DNA of 64,000 nucleotides from Arthrobacter globiformis (GCF_030817195.1 NZ_JAUSYZ010000001.1:310001-374000), one strand, 5' to 3'; counted from the first letter of the stretch, positions 8,856 to 18,030 are shown. The notes: generated by a model not told the origin, from the sequence alone. Made by a program: numbers and translations.

Positions 8856-8903
8856 TTCCGCACGGCCGGCTCCCGTTGCGCGAGGAGTCCCGGCCGTGCG
8901 GAA
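8856..8903 (-). terminator. Intercistronic hairpin between gudD and the AEC gene
   Basis: A perfect 14-bp inverted repeat (TTCCGCACGGCCGG at 8856-8869, complement at 8890-8903) encloses a 20-base loop. There is no clear run of U residues on the gudD sense strand, so it could be a weak terminator, an attenuator or an mRNA-stability element that lowers expression of the downstream transporter. Confidence 0.45.
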
Positions 8904-8920
8904 GATCTGCAACTCGAGTA

Positions 8921-10249
8921 CTACCGGACCAGGCAGGGCCGCTTCGGGTCGAAGGACCAGCCGTCGATGTAGTACTGCATGCCGATGCTGTCGTCGCGGG
9001 CATCCAGTCCGTGCTCCAGGTACAGCTGGTGCGCCTTGTCCAGGGCATCGCGGTCCAGCTCGATGCCCAACCCGGGAGCAGCAGGCACCTCGATGGCGCC
9101 GCCCTTGATCTGCAGCGGGTTCTTCGTGAGGCCCTGCCCGTCCTGCCAGATCCAGTGCGTGTCCAGCGCGGTGATCTCGCCGGGGGCGGCCGCGCCGGTG
9201 TGCGTGAACATGGCCAGCGAGATGTCGAAGTGGTTGTTCGAGTGCGAGCCCCAGGTCAGGCCGAACTCGTTGCACAGCTGCGCCACCCGGACCGAGCCGT
9301 GCATGGTCCAGAAGTGCGGGTCCGCCAGCGGAATATCGACGGCGTTGCTGCGGATGGCGTGGGCCATCTCCCGCCAGTCCGTGGCGATCATGTTGGTGGC
9401 CGTCTTCAGCCCGGTGGCGCGGCGGAACTCGGCCATGACCTCGCGTCCGGAGAAGCGGCCCTCAGCGCCGCAGGGATCCTCGGCGTAGGCGACTACGCCC
9501 TGCATCCGCTTGCCCAGCCGGATGGCCTCCTCGAGCAGCCAGCCGCCGTTCGGGTCCAGGGTGACGCGGGCATCGGGGAAGCGCTTTGCCAACGCCGTGA
9601 CCACGTCCACCTCGTCGTCGCCGGACAGCACGCCGCCCTTGAGCTTGAAGTCGCTGAAGCCGTAGCGCTCCTGCGCGGCCTCGGCCAGCGCCACAACGGC
9701 CCCGGGGGTCATGGCCTCCTGGCGGCGCAGTTCCTCCCAGCGGTCCGACGGCGCGTCCTCCACGAGGTACGGCAGTGCCGTCCGCTTGTGGTCACCGATG
9801 AAGAACAGGTATCCGAGCATTGGCACCGAGGTGCGTTGCTGCCCGTCGCCCAGCAGCTCGGCCACCGGGACGCCAAGGAACTGGCCGTGCAGGTCCAGCA
9901 GTGCGGATTCGACGGCGGTGACAGCGTGGACGGTGGTGCGCAGGTCAAAGGTCTGCAGGCCGCGGCCGCCGGCGTCGCGGTCGGCGAACTCGGCGGCGAT
10001 CTCACGCAGCAGGGAGCGGTAGCGGCCCACCGGTTTGCCGGCGATCAGCGCACCGGCTTCCTCGATGGTGGCGCGGATCTTCTCGCCTCCCGGGACCTCA
10101 CCGAGGCCGGTCCGGCCGTCGGAGTCGGTCACGATGACCACGTTCCGGGTGAAGAACGGCCCGTGGGCGCCGCTGAGGTTCATCAGCATGCTGTCGTAGC
10201 CCGCAACGGGGACTACCTCCACGCGCGCAATTGTCGGCTGGGCGGTCAT
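8921..10249 (-). CDS. gudD: Glucarate dehydratase
   Basis: This 442-aa enolase-superfamily enzyme dehydrates D-glucarate (often also L-idarate) to 5-dehydro-4-deoxyglucarate in the cytosol. The lid domain is followed by the barrel with FKLKGG (KxK catalytic base), DPNGGW and EDPCG metal ligands, and the glucarate-specific block ATNMIATDWRE; the length is typical. Its ATG overlaps the stop of the upstream dehydrogenase by four bases (ATGA), showing translational coupling. The product is the substrate of the DHDPS-like enzyme at 11921-12835 in the same operon. Confidence 0.93.
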   Translation of the reverse strand: MTAQPTIARVEVVPVAGYDSMLMNLSGAHGPFFTRNVVIVTDSDGRTGLGEVPGGEKIRATIEEAGALIAGKPVGRYRSLLREIAAEFADRDAGGRGLQTFDLRTTVHAVTAVESALLDLHGQFLGVPVAELLGDGQQRTSVPMLGYLFFIGDHKRTALPYLVEDAPSDRWEELRRQEAMTPGAVVALAEAAQERYGFSDFKLKGGVLSGDDEVDVVTALAKRFPDARVTLDPNGGWLLEEAIRLGKRMQGVVAYAEDPCGAEGRFSGREVMAEFRRATGLKTATNMIATDWREMAHAIRSNAVDIPLADPHFWTMHGSVRVAQLCNEFGLTWGSHSNNHFDISLAMFTHTGAAAPGEITALDTHWIWQDGQGLTKNPLQIKGGAIEVPAAPGLGIELDRDALDKAHQLYLEHGLDARDDSIGMQYYIDGWSFDPKRPCLVR

Positions 10250-11874
10250 GCGTTGACCTCCTCCTTCTCTGCAGCGGGGACCTGTTCAGCGGGGACCACA
10301 TCACCGTTGATCCGGCGGTTGAGGTGCCAGGGGTTGGTGTCCTGGAGGGCTGCCGGGAGGAGTTCCTGGGGCAGGTTCTGGTAGGCGACGGGCCGGAGGA
10401 ACCGGTTGATGGCCAGCGTACCCACGGACGTGGTGCGGGTGTCAGAGGTGGCGGGGAAGGGGCCGCCGTGGACCATGGCGTGGCCGACTTCGACGCCGGT
10501 GGGCCAGCCGTTCACGATGATGCGTCCCACCTTCTGCTCCAGCGCCGGAATCAGGCGTGCCGCCGTCGGGTAGTCCTCTTCGGTGAGCTGCAGCGAAGCG
10601 GTGAGCTGCCCCTCGATCCGGTTCGTGGCCTCCACCAGTTCCTCGGCAGAGGAGTAGCGGATCACCAGGCTGGCTGCGCCGAAGATTTCCGCGTGCAGCA
10701 CCTCGTTGCTGATGAAGTTGCTGATGTCTGTGCCGAAGATGGCCGGCGCCGGGGCGTTCTGCGTGGGGCCGGGGGTTCCGGTGCCGACGACGGTCACGTT
10801 CTCGGCGGCGCCAAGCGCCTCCGTCCCGGAGTTCCAGGAGCCGGCGATGCCGGCGGTGAGCATTGTCTGGCCGGCGCAGGCGGAGACGGCGCGTCCGACG
10901 GCGGCAGCCAGTTTGTCGCCTGCCTCACCGGCGGGGGCGAACAGCAGGCCAGGGGAGGTGCAGAGCTGGCCGGAGCTGCCGGTGACGGCGGCGATGTACT
11001 GCTGGGCCAGCGCGTCAATCTGTTCGGCGGAGCCGTTCAGGGCGCCGGGGAAGACGAACACGGGGTTCAGCGAAGACATCTCGGCGTACACGGGGATGGG
11101 TTCCGGGCGTGCGGCCGCGGTGCGCATCAGCGCGATACCGGCGCTCTGCGAGCCGGTGAAGCCCACGGCCTTGATGGCAGGGTCGGCCACGAGGGCCTGG
11201 CCGATGCTGCTGCCCGGGCCGTAGATCAGGGAGAAGACGCCCGGGTGCAGGCCGAGGTCAGCAACTGCCTTGGCAATGGCCTGGCCCACCAGCTCGCTGG
11301 TGCCGGGGTGGGCGTTGTGCGCCTTGAACACCACGGGGCAGCCGGCGGCGAGGGCCGAGGCGGTGTCCCCTCCCGCCGTCGAGAAGGCCAGCGGGAAGTT
11401 GCTGGCACCGAAGACGGCGACAGGGCCCAGCGGGATCTGGCGCTGGCGGATGTCGGCGCGCGGCAGTGGCGTGCGGTCCGGCAGCGCCGGGTCGATGCGC
11501 ACGCCGCGGAAGTCGCCCTGGCGGACAACGTTGGCGAAGAGCCGCAGCTGCCCGGTGGTGCGGGCCCGTTCGCCCTGCAGCCGGGCCGCCGGCAGGCCGG
11601 TTTCCTGGCCGGCGCGGACAATCAGTTCGTCGCCGATGGCTTCGATGTTGTCCGCGATGGCGTCCAGGAAGGCGGCGTGGGTTTCGGGGGCAAGTGCGCT
11701 GAAGGACCCGAAGGCATCGGCGGCCGCGGACGTGGCGGCCTTGAGCTGCTCCTCGGTGAGCAGGGTGTAGGCGGGCTCGAGCTGTTCGTTGGTGGCCGGG
11801 TTGAAGGCGAAGGTGGTCTTGCCTTCTCCGGCGACAGTCTGTCCGGCGATCAGGGAGTGTCCGGTGAGGGTCAC
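10246..11874 (-). CDS. 2,5-dioxovalerate (ketoglutarate semialdehyde) dehydrogenase
   Basis: This 542-aa NADP-type aldehyde dehydrogenase oxidises 2,5-dioxopentanoate to 2-oxoglutarate, the last step of aldarate degradation. Visible motifs are the cofactor segment FGASNFPLAFSTAGGD, FTGSQSAG, the catalytic Glu in YAEMSSLNP and the nucleophilic Cys in GQLCTSPGLLF. The GTG start has a strong AGGAGG upstream. It lies between kdgD and gudD in one operon. A second enzyme of the same class is encoded at 49244-50776, so the genome carries parallel copies for different sugar acids. Confidence 0.92.
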   Translation of the reverse strand: MTLTGHSLIAGQTVAGEGKTTFAFNPATNEQLEPAYTLLTEEQLKAATSAAADAFGSFSALAPETHAAFLDAIADNIEAIGDELIVRAGQETGLPAARLQGERARTTGQLRLFANVVRQGDFRGVRIDPALPDRTPLPRADIRQRQIPLGPVAVFGASNFPLAFSTAGGDTASALAAGCPVVFKAHNAHPGTSELVGQAIAKAVADLGLHPGVFSLIYGPGSSIGQALVADPAIKAVGFTGSQSAGIALMRTAAARPEPIPVYAEMSSLNPVFVFPGALNGSAEQIDALAQQYIAAVTGSSGQLCTSPGLLFAPAGEAGDKLAAAVGRAVSACAGQTMLTAGIAGSWNSGTEALGAAENVTVVGTGTPGPTQNAPAPAIFGTDISNFISNEVLHAEIFGAASLVIRYSSAEELVEATNRIEGQLTASLQLTEEDYPTAARLIPALEQKVGRIIVNGWPTGVEVGHAMVHGGPFPATSDTRTTSVGTLAINRFLRPVAYQNLPQELLPAALQDTNPWHLNRRINGDVVPAEQVPAAEKEEVNA

Positions 11875-11920
11875 GGTGGTTCCTCCTGGGTAAAAGTGGG
11901 TTTGGCTAAGCGGCCGGCAA

Positions 11921-12835
11921 CTAGGAGACCTTGGCGATGAGCGCCTTGAGGTCGGCCAGGTCCTGCGGTGCCAGGTTCTGCAGCGGAGGACGGACGCCGC
12001 CGGCGGAGCGGCCGATCGCGTCGAGGCCGCCCTTGACGATGGAGACAGCGTAGCCCTTCACGCGGTCACGGATGTCCAGGTACGGAATGACGAAGTCGTT
12101 CAGCTTCTGGTTGACGGCCACGCGGTCGTTGTTGCGGACGTCCTGGTAGAAGTCGAGCGCGAACTGCGGAACGAAGTTGTACATGGCGCTGGAGTAGGTG
12201 CTCATGCCCAGCTGCAGGAGCGGCAGGGCGAAGGTCTCTGCCGTGGGGAGGCCGCCGAGGTAGAAGAGGCGGTCGCCGAGCTTGGCGTAGACGCGGGCAT
12301 CGTGCTCGAGGTCGCCCACGCCGTCCTTGAAGCCGATCAGGTTCTCGTGCCGGTCGGCCAGGGTGGCCACGGTGGTGTCCTTGTAGATGGCGTTGGCGCG
12401 GTTGTAGATGATGACACCCAGCGACGTGGCGCCGCAGATGGCGCTGACGTGCTCGATCAGGCCGCCCTGGTCGGCTTCGGTCAGGTACGGCGGCAGCAGC
12501 AGGATGCCTTCGGCGCCGGCGGCCTCGGCAGCCTTGGCGTTTTCAATGGCCTGGGCCGTGGAACCGCCGGCGGAGGCCAGAACGGGAACGGTGCTGCCGA
12601 CTTCCTCGACGGCGGCGCGGACCACGCGGGCCGACTCGGCCGGGGTGAGGGAGAAGCCCTCACCCGTGCCACCGGCGGCGAAGAGCCCGGCAACGGGGTA
12701 GCTGGCCTGCCACGCCAGGTGCTTGCGGTAGTTCTCCTCGTCGAACTGCAGCTCTGCATCGAAGGAGGTCACGGGGAAGGAGAGCAGGCCTTCCTTGAGG
12801 ATGCTTGCGAGTTCCTGGGGTGAGTACTTTGCCAC
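11921..12835 (-). CDS. kdgD: 5-dehydro-4-deoxyglucarate dehydratase
   Basis: This 304-aa member of the dihydrodipicolinate synthase / aldolase class I family removes water and CO2 from 5-dehydro-4-deoxyglucarate to give 2,5-dioxopentanoate. AGGTGEGFSL, IIYNRANA and the Schiff-base lysine in LIGFKDGVGDL are present. It starts at GTG 12835 with AAGGA 7-8 bp upstream. As the first gene of the kdgD-dehydrogenase-gudD operon it is preceded by an operator-like element at 12912-12955 shared with the tct promoter region. Confidence 0.93.
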   Translation of the reverse strand: MAKYSPQELASILKEGLLSFPVTSFDAELQFDEENYRKHLAWQASYPVAGLFAAGGTGEGFSLTPAESARVVRAAVEEVGSTVPVLASAGGSTAQAIENAKAAEAAGAEGILLLPPYLTEADQGGLIEHVSAICGATSLGVIIYNRANAIYKDTTVATLADRHENLIGFKDGVGDLEHDARVYAKLGDRLFYLGGLPTAETFALPLLQLGMSTYSSAMYNFVPQFALDFYQDVRNNDRVAVNQKLNDFVIPYLDIRDRVKGYAVSIVKGGLDAIGRSAGGVRPPLQNLAPQDLADLKALIAKVS

Positions 12836-12911
12836 GGGATGTCCTTGGAGTCGGCGCCGCGGGGCGGCGGGTGGTGTGGTTCCATTTCAGACTAGGCAGC
12901 GCGTCGATGTC

Positions 12912-12955
12912 TGTCTAAGCCTATTTATGTATTGATTGATGCCCTCAGAGCATTG
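12912..12955 (-). promoter_or_regulatory. LysR-type operator candidate upstream of kdgD
   Basis: This 44-bp element aligns without gaps to 17987-18030 upstream of tctC. The shared blocks are TGTCYAAG, ATTTATGYATT, TGATRCCCT and GCATT. Its right half contains ATGCCCTCAGAGCAT (12939-12953), an interrupted palindrome with the T-N11-A layout of LysR-family binding sites. It lies about 75-120 bp upstream of the kdgD start, in the same orientation relative to its operon as the tct copy. The probable ligand is the LysR protein at 18021-18911. Confidence 0.7.
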
Positions 12956-12973
12956 ACAGTGAACGCGGGTCAT

Positions 12974-14312
12974 TCACCAGCGCGGGGTGACCAATTCGTA
13001 GTCGGGGTAAAGGCTCTGCATGTAGCCGGTGTCGTCGCGGTTGAGCATGCCGGACTTCAGGTACTGCTCGTGGAGGCGGGCCAGGGCCTCGCGGTCCAGC
13101 TCCACGCCCAGTCCGGGTGCGGTGGGAACGCCGACAGCGCCGTTCCGGAAAACCAGGGGGCCGGGAACGATGACATCTTCCCCGGCGTCCTTCCACGGCC
13201 AGTGCGTATCACAGGCGTAATCCAGGTTGGGCGTGGCCGCAGCCAGATGAACCATGGCCGCCAGGCTGATGCCCAAGTGGGAGTTGGAGTGCATGGACAG
13301 CCCAAGGCCAAAGGTTTCCGATATGCCGGCCAGGGCCTGCGAGCGGCGCAGGCCGCCCCAGAAGTGGTGGTCCGAGAGTATGACGTCCACGGCGCCGGCC
13401 TCAACGGACGGAGGCACGTCGCCAAAGCTGACCACGCACATGTTGGTCGCGAGGGGCATGGACACGTTGCGGCGCACCTCGGCCATGCCGGCGAGGCCCG
13501 GCGTGGGATCCTCAAGATATTCCAGAATCCCGTCGAGGTCCTTGCCCACCCGGATGGACGTGTCCACGGTCCAGGCCGCGTTGGGATCGATGCGCAACGG
13601 CAGATCCGGGAATTCGGCGCGGAGTGCCCTGATGGCCTCCACTTCCTGCTCCGGAGGGAAGACGCCAGCCTTGAGCTTCAGGGCAGTGAACCCGTAGGCA
13701 TCGACCATGCGCCGGGCCTGCCGGACGATTCCTTCCGGATCCAGTGCCGCTCCCCAGGAGTCATCCTCGTGGCCCGGGTGGCCCGCCCATTTGTAGAAGA
13801 GGTATCCGCTGAAGGGAATTTCGTCCCGGACTGCGCCTCCGAGCAGGTCGCTGACAGGGCGTCCGAGGACCTTTCCCTGGATATCGAGCGAAGCGACGTC
13901 GAAGGGGGACAACACCCGGTCAGGGGTGCTGGAGCCGGTCACCATTCCAGACATCCCGTGGCCGCCGACGGTGGTGTCCGCGTTGAGGGCTTTGATGACC
14001 CGCCTGGCGCATCTCGTTGATGTTGAAGACATCGGTCCCGGCCAGGGCCTCTGCGGCAAGTTGCAGCCGGCTCAGGTGCGGGGCATCCCCGTACGTCTCG
14101 CCCAGGCCCGAGAAACCGGTGTCGGTGGTGATCTCCACGATGGCCCGCAGGGCAAAGGGCTCGTGCACACCCACAGCGTTCAGCAGGGGCGGATCCCTGA
14201 ATGCCACCGGCGTGATGGCGATGTCCTTAATGCGGTGTGGTCCGGAAGGGCTGAGGGGGTGGTTCACGGCTCTGGTAACTCCTGGCTTCATGGCCCGGTG
14301 GGTAAGGTTCAC
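12974..14312 (-). pseudogene. Frameshifted acid-sugar dehydratase (glucarate dehydratase-like)
   Basis: Two overlapping reading frames together make one enolase-superfamily protein of about 440 residues. The N-terminal part (14312 down to about 14005) contains ITPVAFRDPPLLNAVGVHEPFALR and ends sensibly at NINEMR. The remainder, from about 14005 down to 12974, continues in another frame with RVIKALNADTTVGGHG, LKLKAG, RIDPNAAW and EDPTPG. One extra base (or two missing) in the CGCCAGGCGG stretch near 14000-14006 explains the break. It follows usp and tctA on the same strand and is a paralogue of gudD. It is either a real inactivation or a sequencing error. Confidence 0.82.
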
Positions 14313-14339
14313 TGCCGGGCGGGGACTGCAATGGGTGGG

Positions 14340-14741
14340 TTAGGACTTTTCCCGGACTTTGACCGCAAGCACTGGCCGGTCCGCCTGGAGCAGGATCCGC
14401 TGCGACTGGCTCCCGAGGATGAACTTCCCTACCTGGGACCTTCTGCGGAGGCCAATGACAATCAGGGAAGCGTCGATTTCGTCGGCGATGTCAATAAATT
14501 CATCAGTCAGGTCATCAGTGTGGCCCGGCTGCCGGATGGTGGCCTCGACTCCTGCCACTTCGGCGCGCCGCAGCAGCTCGGCGACTTGTTCCACCGACGC
14601 GAGTGCGGCGTCCACGGGCGCTCCCTTGCGCGGTGAATTGAGGATGACGATGCTCTCGCGTCGTAGCTGGCCCTCGGCGATGCCTGCCTCAAGGGCTGCC
14701 TCGCCTTCGGGCGTGGGCAAGTAACCGATCAGAATGGTCAT
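14340..14741 (-). CDS. Universal stress protein (UspA family)
   Basis: This 133-aa single-domain Usp protein begins MTILIGYLPTPEG and carries the nucleotide-binding signature near its end, 'GLRRRSQVGKFILGSQSQRI', a variant of G-x2-G-x9-G-S. Such proteins bind ATP and often accompany TRAP or tripartite tricarboxylate transporters. Here the ATG overlaps the tctA stop codon by four bases, so it is co-translated with the transporter and may modulate it. The defective dehydratase follows immediately. Confidence 0.85.
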   Translation of the reverse strand: MTILIGYLPTPEGEAALEAGIAEGQLRRESIVILNSPRKGAPVDAALASVEQVAELLRRAEVAGVEATIRQPGHTDDLTDEFIDIADEIDASLIVIGLRRRSQVGKFILGSQSQRILLQADRPVLAVKVREKS

Positions 14742-16270
14742 ACTTTTTCCTTTTCATCGTGCAGGGCCTCGACGGCGGGTGCGGTGGCCCGGGTCTTCCT
14801 GAGGGCCTTCTGGAGCAGCGGCAGGAGCATCACCACAACGAAGACGAGCAGCAGGATTCCGGAGATGGGCCGGGTAATGAAGCCGGCGGCGTCGCCTCCG
14901 AAGACGAGGAGGGACCGCCTCAGGTTTTCCTCGAGGAGGGAACCGAGGACGAAGGCCAGCACCAGCGGGCCGGGCTCGAAGCCGAACTTCTTCATCAGGT
15001 AGCCGAGCAGGCCGAAGACGATGACCAGCCAGATATCAAAGATGCTGTTATTGATGGTGTAGACGCCGATCAGCGTGATGAGCACCGTGATCGGGGCGAG
15101 GATGGCAGCCCGGACCCGCAGGATCTTCACGAAGACACCGACCAGGGGGATGCTCATGATGAGCAGCAGGATGTTGCCGATGTACATCGAGTTGACCACG
15201 CCCCAGAAAAGTTCCGGATCGTTCTGGACGAGCTGGGGTCCAGGGGTGACGCCCTGGATCAGCAGTGCGCCGAAGATGATGGCCATGGTGGCGTTGGCGG
15301 GAATGCCAAGGGTCAGCAGCGGAATGAAGGAGGAGGTCGCGGCGGCGTTGTTGGCGCTTTCCGGTGCAGCGACACCTTCGACGGCGCCCCGGCCGAAGCG
15401 TTCAGGGTTCTTGGCCCGCTTCTTCTCCATGGCGTAGGCCGCGAGTGAGGCGATGGTGGCACCGCCGCCGGGAAGGATCCCGAGGAAGAAGCCCAGCAGG
15501 GAGCCCCTGCCGATTGCCCCGGACGATTCCTTCAGGTCCTTGCGGGAAGGCCAGACGTTCGCCACCTTGGCTGGCGCCTGGACCTTGTTGTGGCGCTCTT
15601 CCAGGTTGTACAGGATTTCACCCAGGCCGAAGATGCCCATGGCGATCGGCACAAAATCGAGGCCGTCGGCGAGGGACAGGTTGTCGAACGTGAAACGTGC
15701 CTCGCCGGTGAACGTGTCCCGGCCGACCGTTGCGAGCAGCAGCCCGAGGGATGCCGCGATGATGGATTTGAGCTTGCTGCCGTTGCTGACTGTGGCCACC
15801 AGCAGGATGCCCAGCATGGCCAGGGCGGTGTACTCGGGCGGCCCGAAGTCGAGGGCGAACCCGGCGACGACCGGTGCCAGCAGGGTCAGTCCTATGATCG
15901 CGACCGTGCCGCCGAAGAAGGAGCCGATGGCCGCGATGCCAAGCGCTGTGCCGGCCCGTCCCTGGCGGGCAAGGGCGAAGCCGTCAAAGACCGTCACTAC
16001 TGAGGATGCTTCGCCGGGCAGCCGAAGCAGAACGGACGTGATGGTCCCGCCGTATTGGGCGCCGTAGAAGATGCCCGAGAGCATGATGATGGCCGTCACG
16101 GGTTCGACGCCGTAGGTCAGCGGAAGGAGTATGGCGATGGTGGCCGCGGGCCCCAGGCCCGGCAGGACACCGATAAGCATTCCGATGACCACGCCGATGA
16201 GGCAGTAGAGGAGGTTCATCGGTTCCAGCACGACGCCGAAACCATTGATGACCGGTGCAAGAAAGTCCAT
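14738..16270 (-). CDS. tctA: Tripartite tricarboxylate transporter, large permease subunit
   Basis: This 510-aa membrane protein with about twelve helices has the TctA signature GLGPAATIAILLPLTYG near the N-terminus and the repeated 'GILPGGGATIASLAAYAMEK' block in the middle. It forms the main channel subunit of a binding-protein-dependent secondary transporter. Neighbouring aldarate enzymes and a dehydratase relic suggest glucarate or galactarate as substrate rather than citrate (inference). The order tctC-tctB-tctA-usp is transcribed on the minus strand. Confidence 0.92.
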   Translation of the reverse strand: MDFLAPVINGFGVVLEPMNLLYCLIGVVIGMLIGVLPGLGPAATIAILLPLTYGVEPVTAIIMLSGIFYGAQYGGTITSVLLRLPGEASSVVTVFDGFALARQGRAGTALGIAAIGSFFGGTVAIIGLTLLAPVVAGFALDFGPPEYTALAMLGILLVATVSNGSKLKSIIAASLGLLLATVGRDTFTGEARFTFDNLSLADGLDFVPIAMGIFGLGEILYNLEERHNKVQAPAKVANVWPSRKDLKESSGAIGRGSLLGFFLGILPGGGATIASLAAYAMEKKRAKNPERFGRGAVEGVAAPESANNAAATSSFIPLLTLGIPANATMAIIFGALLIQGVTPGPQLVQNDPELFWGVVNSMYIGNILLLIMSIPLVGVFVKILRVRAAILAPITVLITLIGVYTINNSIFDIWLVIVFGLLGYLMKKFGFEPGPLVLAFVLGSLLEENLRRSLLVFGGDAAGFITRPISGILLLVFVVVMLLPLLQKALRKTRATAPAVEALHDEKEKV

Positions 16271-16278
16271 GAGATTCC

Positions 16279-16869
16279 CTAGAACAGATGTGGGATGGGC
16301 ACGCTTAGCGCCACGACGAAGATCAGGTAGAAGGCCGCTGTCACGGCGAAGCTGAGCACGACGGACATCCGCCAGGTTTCCTTGCCCAGGAACCTCAACC
16401 AGACAAAGGTCAGCAGCAGGGTGGGGATTTCAAAGCCCGCCACTCCGACCACCAGGACGAATCCCACCAGGGTGGCTACTCCGGCTAGAACCTGCCAGCT
16501 TGACGATGAGAATGCCTCGGCGTCCAGCCGCTTGCGCCCGAAAACGAGGAGGGACACGGACATTGCGATCATGACGAGGCTGATGATGAACGGCCACAGT
16601 CCCGGTTCGGGTTTCTCGGGGCTGCCGAGCCCCATGCCCACCGACATGACCAGGCCAGCGACGCCCAGTGCTGCGGCGGCGACGGCGGCTGCCACGTTGG
16701 CGAGCGGACCGGCATGCGGGGGACGCTCCTCGTCCCATTCAGCGGCCAACTGTTCAGGTGTCAGCGGTTCCACGAGCTCGTCGGCGATAGCGGGAGAGGT
16801 GCCGTTTCCGGCGGCAGCGTGCTTGACGCTGCCGCCGGAAGGGCGTGCTTCATTTGATGCGGAAGTCAC
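16279..16869 (-). CDS. tctB: Tripartite tricarboxylate transporter, small subunit
   Basis: This 196-aa TctB-family protein has about 60 polar N-terminal residues followed by four hydrophobic helices ('VAAAVAAAALGVAGLVMSVG' through the last helix ending at VVALSVPIPHLF). It associates with TctA in the membrane. It starts at a GTG whose GTGA overlaps the tctC stop, and the next gene, tctA, starts 9 bp downstream. Small subunits of this family are poorly conserved, so the call rests mainly on topology and position. Confidence 0.85.
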   Translation of the reverse strand: MTSASNEARPSGGSVKHAAAGNGTSPAIADELVEPLTPEQLAAEWDEERPPHAGPLANVAAAVAAAALGVAGLVMSVGMGLGSPEKPEPGLWPFIISLVMIAMSVSLLVFGRKRLDAEAFSSSSWQVLAGVATLVGFVLVVGVAGFEIPTLLLTFVWLRFLGKETWRMSVVLSFAVTAAFYLIFVVALSVPIPHLF

Positions 16870-17882
16870 TTGCCGCTGCCAAGATCGACGCCGTACTTGG
16901 TGGTCAGTTCCTTATATTTGGCCGCGTTGGCAGACCAGTCCTTGGCGACCTGGTCGCCGTCGATCTCTGCCGGAGTGAAGAGGTTCTGCTTGTTGAAGGC
17001 CTTGTAGGCCTCGGATTCGAACGCCTTCTTGAAGGACTCACGCAGCTTCGTCACAACAGCTTCCGGGGTGCCCTTGGGTGCGGCTACCGCCCGGAACTGG
17101 GATACCGGAACGTCGTAGCCGGCTTCGACGGCGGTGGGGGTGTCGGGCAGGTACTGGTTGCGTTCCTTCGAGAAGACCACGATCGGGTTGAGTTTGCCGG
17201 CCTTGATCTGCGGCATGGCTTCGGCGAGCTGAATCGTGGCCAGGTCAACCTGGTTTCCCAGCAGCGCCGTCATGGCAGGGGAACCGCCGTCGAAAGGAAC
17301 ATCGGTGCCGTCGATCTTGGCCTGCTTGAACAGCAGTGCCTGGGCCAGCTGGCTTCCGGTTCCGACGCCGGTTGTGGCGAAGTTGAACTTCTTGCCTGCC
17401 TTGGTCAGGTCATCCATGGTCTTCATGCCCGAGCTCGCATTGGAAACCAGGACATAGTCATCCTGCGAGATGCCGGTGATGACCTCGTAGTCCTCGATCT
17501 TTACCGTCTCGCCGGCGGACACTGCCAGCGGGGTGATGGCGAACAGCGAGGCGTTCAGGATGACGAGCGTCTGTCCGTCCGCTTTTGCCGCGCCGACTTC
17601 CTTCGTGGCCAGTGCGCCGTTTGCGCCCGGCTTGTTGACTACGGGAATCGGAGCTCCGAGGGGGCCGCTGGCGTTCTCCGCCAGTGCACGGCCGATCAGG
17701 TCCGTGCTTCCGCCGGGATCGGCGCCGATGGTGAGGGTCACCGGGCCCGCCGGGAACTTGCTGGCATCCGCCGCCGGGCTGGTGCCCGCAACGTTGCCGC
17801 CGCACGCGGTCAATGCCAGCGCCAGGGCAAGGCCAGATCCTGTAGCCAGGATGGACCGACGTGTGAATGTCGACTTGATCAA
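16866..17882 (-). CDS. tctC: Tripartite tricarboxylate transporter, solute-binding lipoprotein
   Basis: This 338-aa Bug-type binding protein delivers the substrate to TctAB. The preferred start is TTG 17882, which has AAGGAG at the correct distance. That yields a classical signal (FTRRSILATGSGLALALALTAC) with a lipobox Cys. Longer in-frame readings upstream lack a ribosome-binding site. The mature part has typical Bug features: 'GGSTDLIGRALAE' and 'VVNKPGANGALATKEVG'. It is the promoter-proximal gene of the tct operon, divergent from the LysR gene. An aldarate ligand is inferred from context. Confidence 0.88.
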   Translation of the reverse strand: MIKSTFTRRSILATGSGLALALALTACGGNVAGTSPAADASKFPAGPVTLTIGADPGGSTDLIGRALAENASGPLGAPIPVVNKPGANGALATKEVGAAKADGQTLVILNASLFAITPLAVSAGETVKIEDYEVITGISQDDYVLVSNASSGMKTMDDLTKAGKKFNFATTGVGTGSQLAQALLFKQAKIDGTDVPFDGGSPAMTALLGNQVDLATIQLAEAMPQIKAGKLNPIVVFSKERNQYLPDTPTAVEAGYDVPVSQFRAVAAPKGTPEAVVTKLRESFKKAFESEAYKAFNKQNLFTPAEIDGDQVAKDWSANAAKYKELTTKYGVDLGSGK

Positions 17883-17986
17883 TGAATTCTCCTTTGAATA
17901 TTCGCCGCTGGGGGAGCGGAAGTCCTGCCCGTGAGCTCCATCACTCCATAGGCTGCTCAAGAAGACTAAAGTGGCTTTGTGATGCC

Positions 17987-18030
17987 TGTCCAAGTTCATT
18001 TATGCATTAGGTGATACCCTGTGGGCATTA
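17987..18030 (-). promoter_or_regulatory. LysR-type operator candidate in the tctC / lysR intergenic region
   Basis: This is the second copy of the element at 12912-12955, with matching blocks TGTCCAAG, ATTTATGCATT, TGATACCCT and GCATT. The inner ATACCCTGTGGGCAT (18014-18028) again has T-N11-A geometry. It lies about 105-148 bp upstream of tctC and overlaps the start of the LysR gene, so it could serve both activation of tct and autorepression of the regulator. Confidence 0.7.

Noticed and set aside
8834..11940. Long plus-strand open frames (516 and 569 codons)
   Set aside because: They mirror gudD and the aldehyde dehydrogenase, which have clear motifs, starts and operon overlaps on the minus strand.
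14759..16282. Plus-strand frames opposite tctA
   Set aside because: They have acidic, His/Gln-rich translations without domain features and sit opposite a clear transporter gene.
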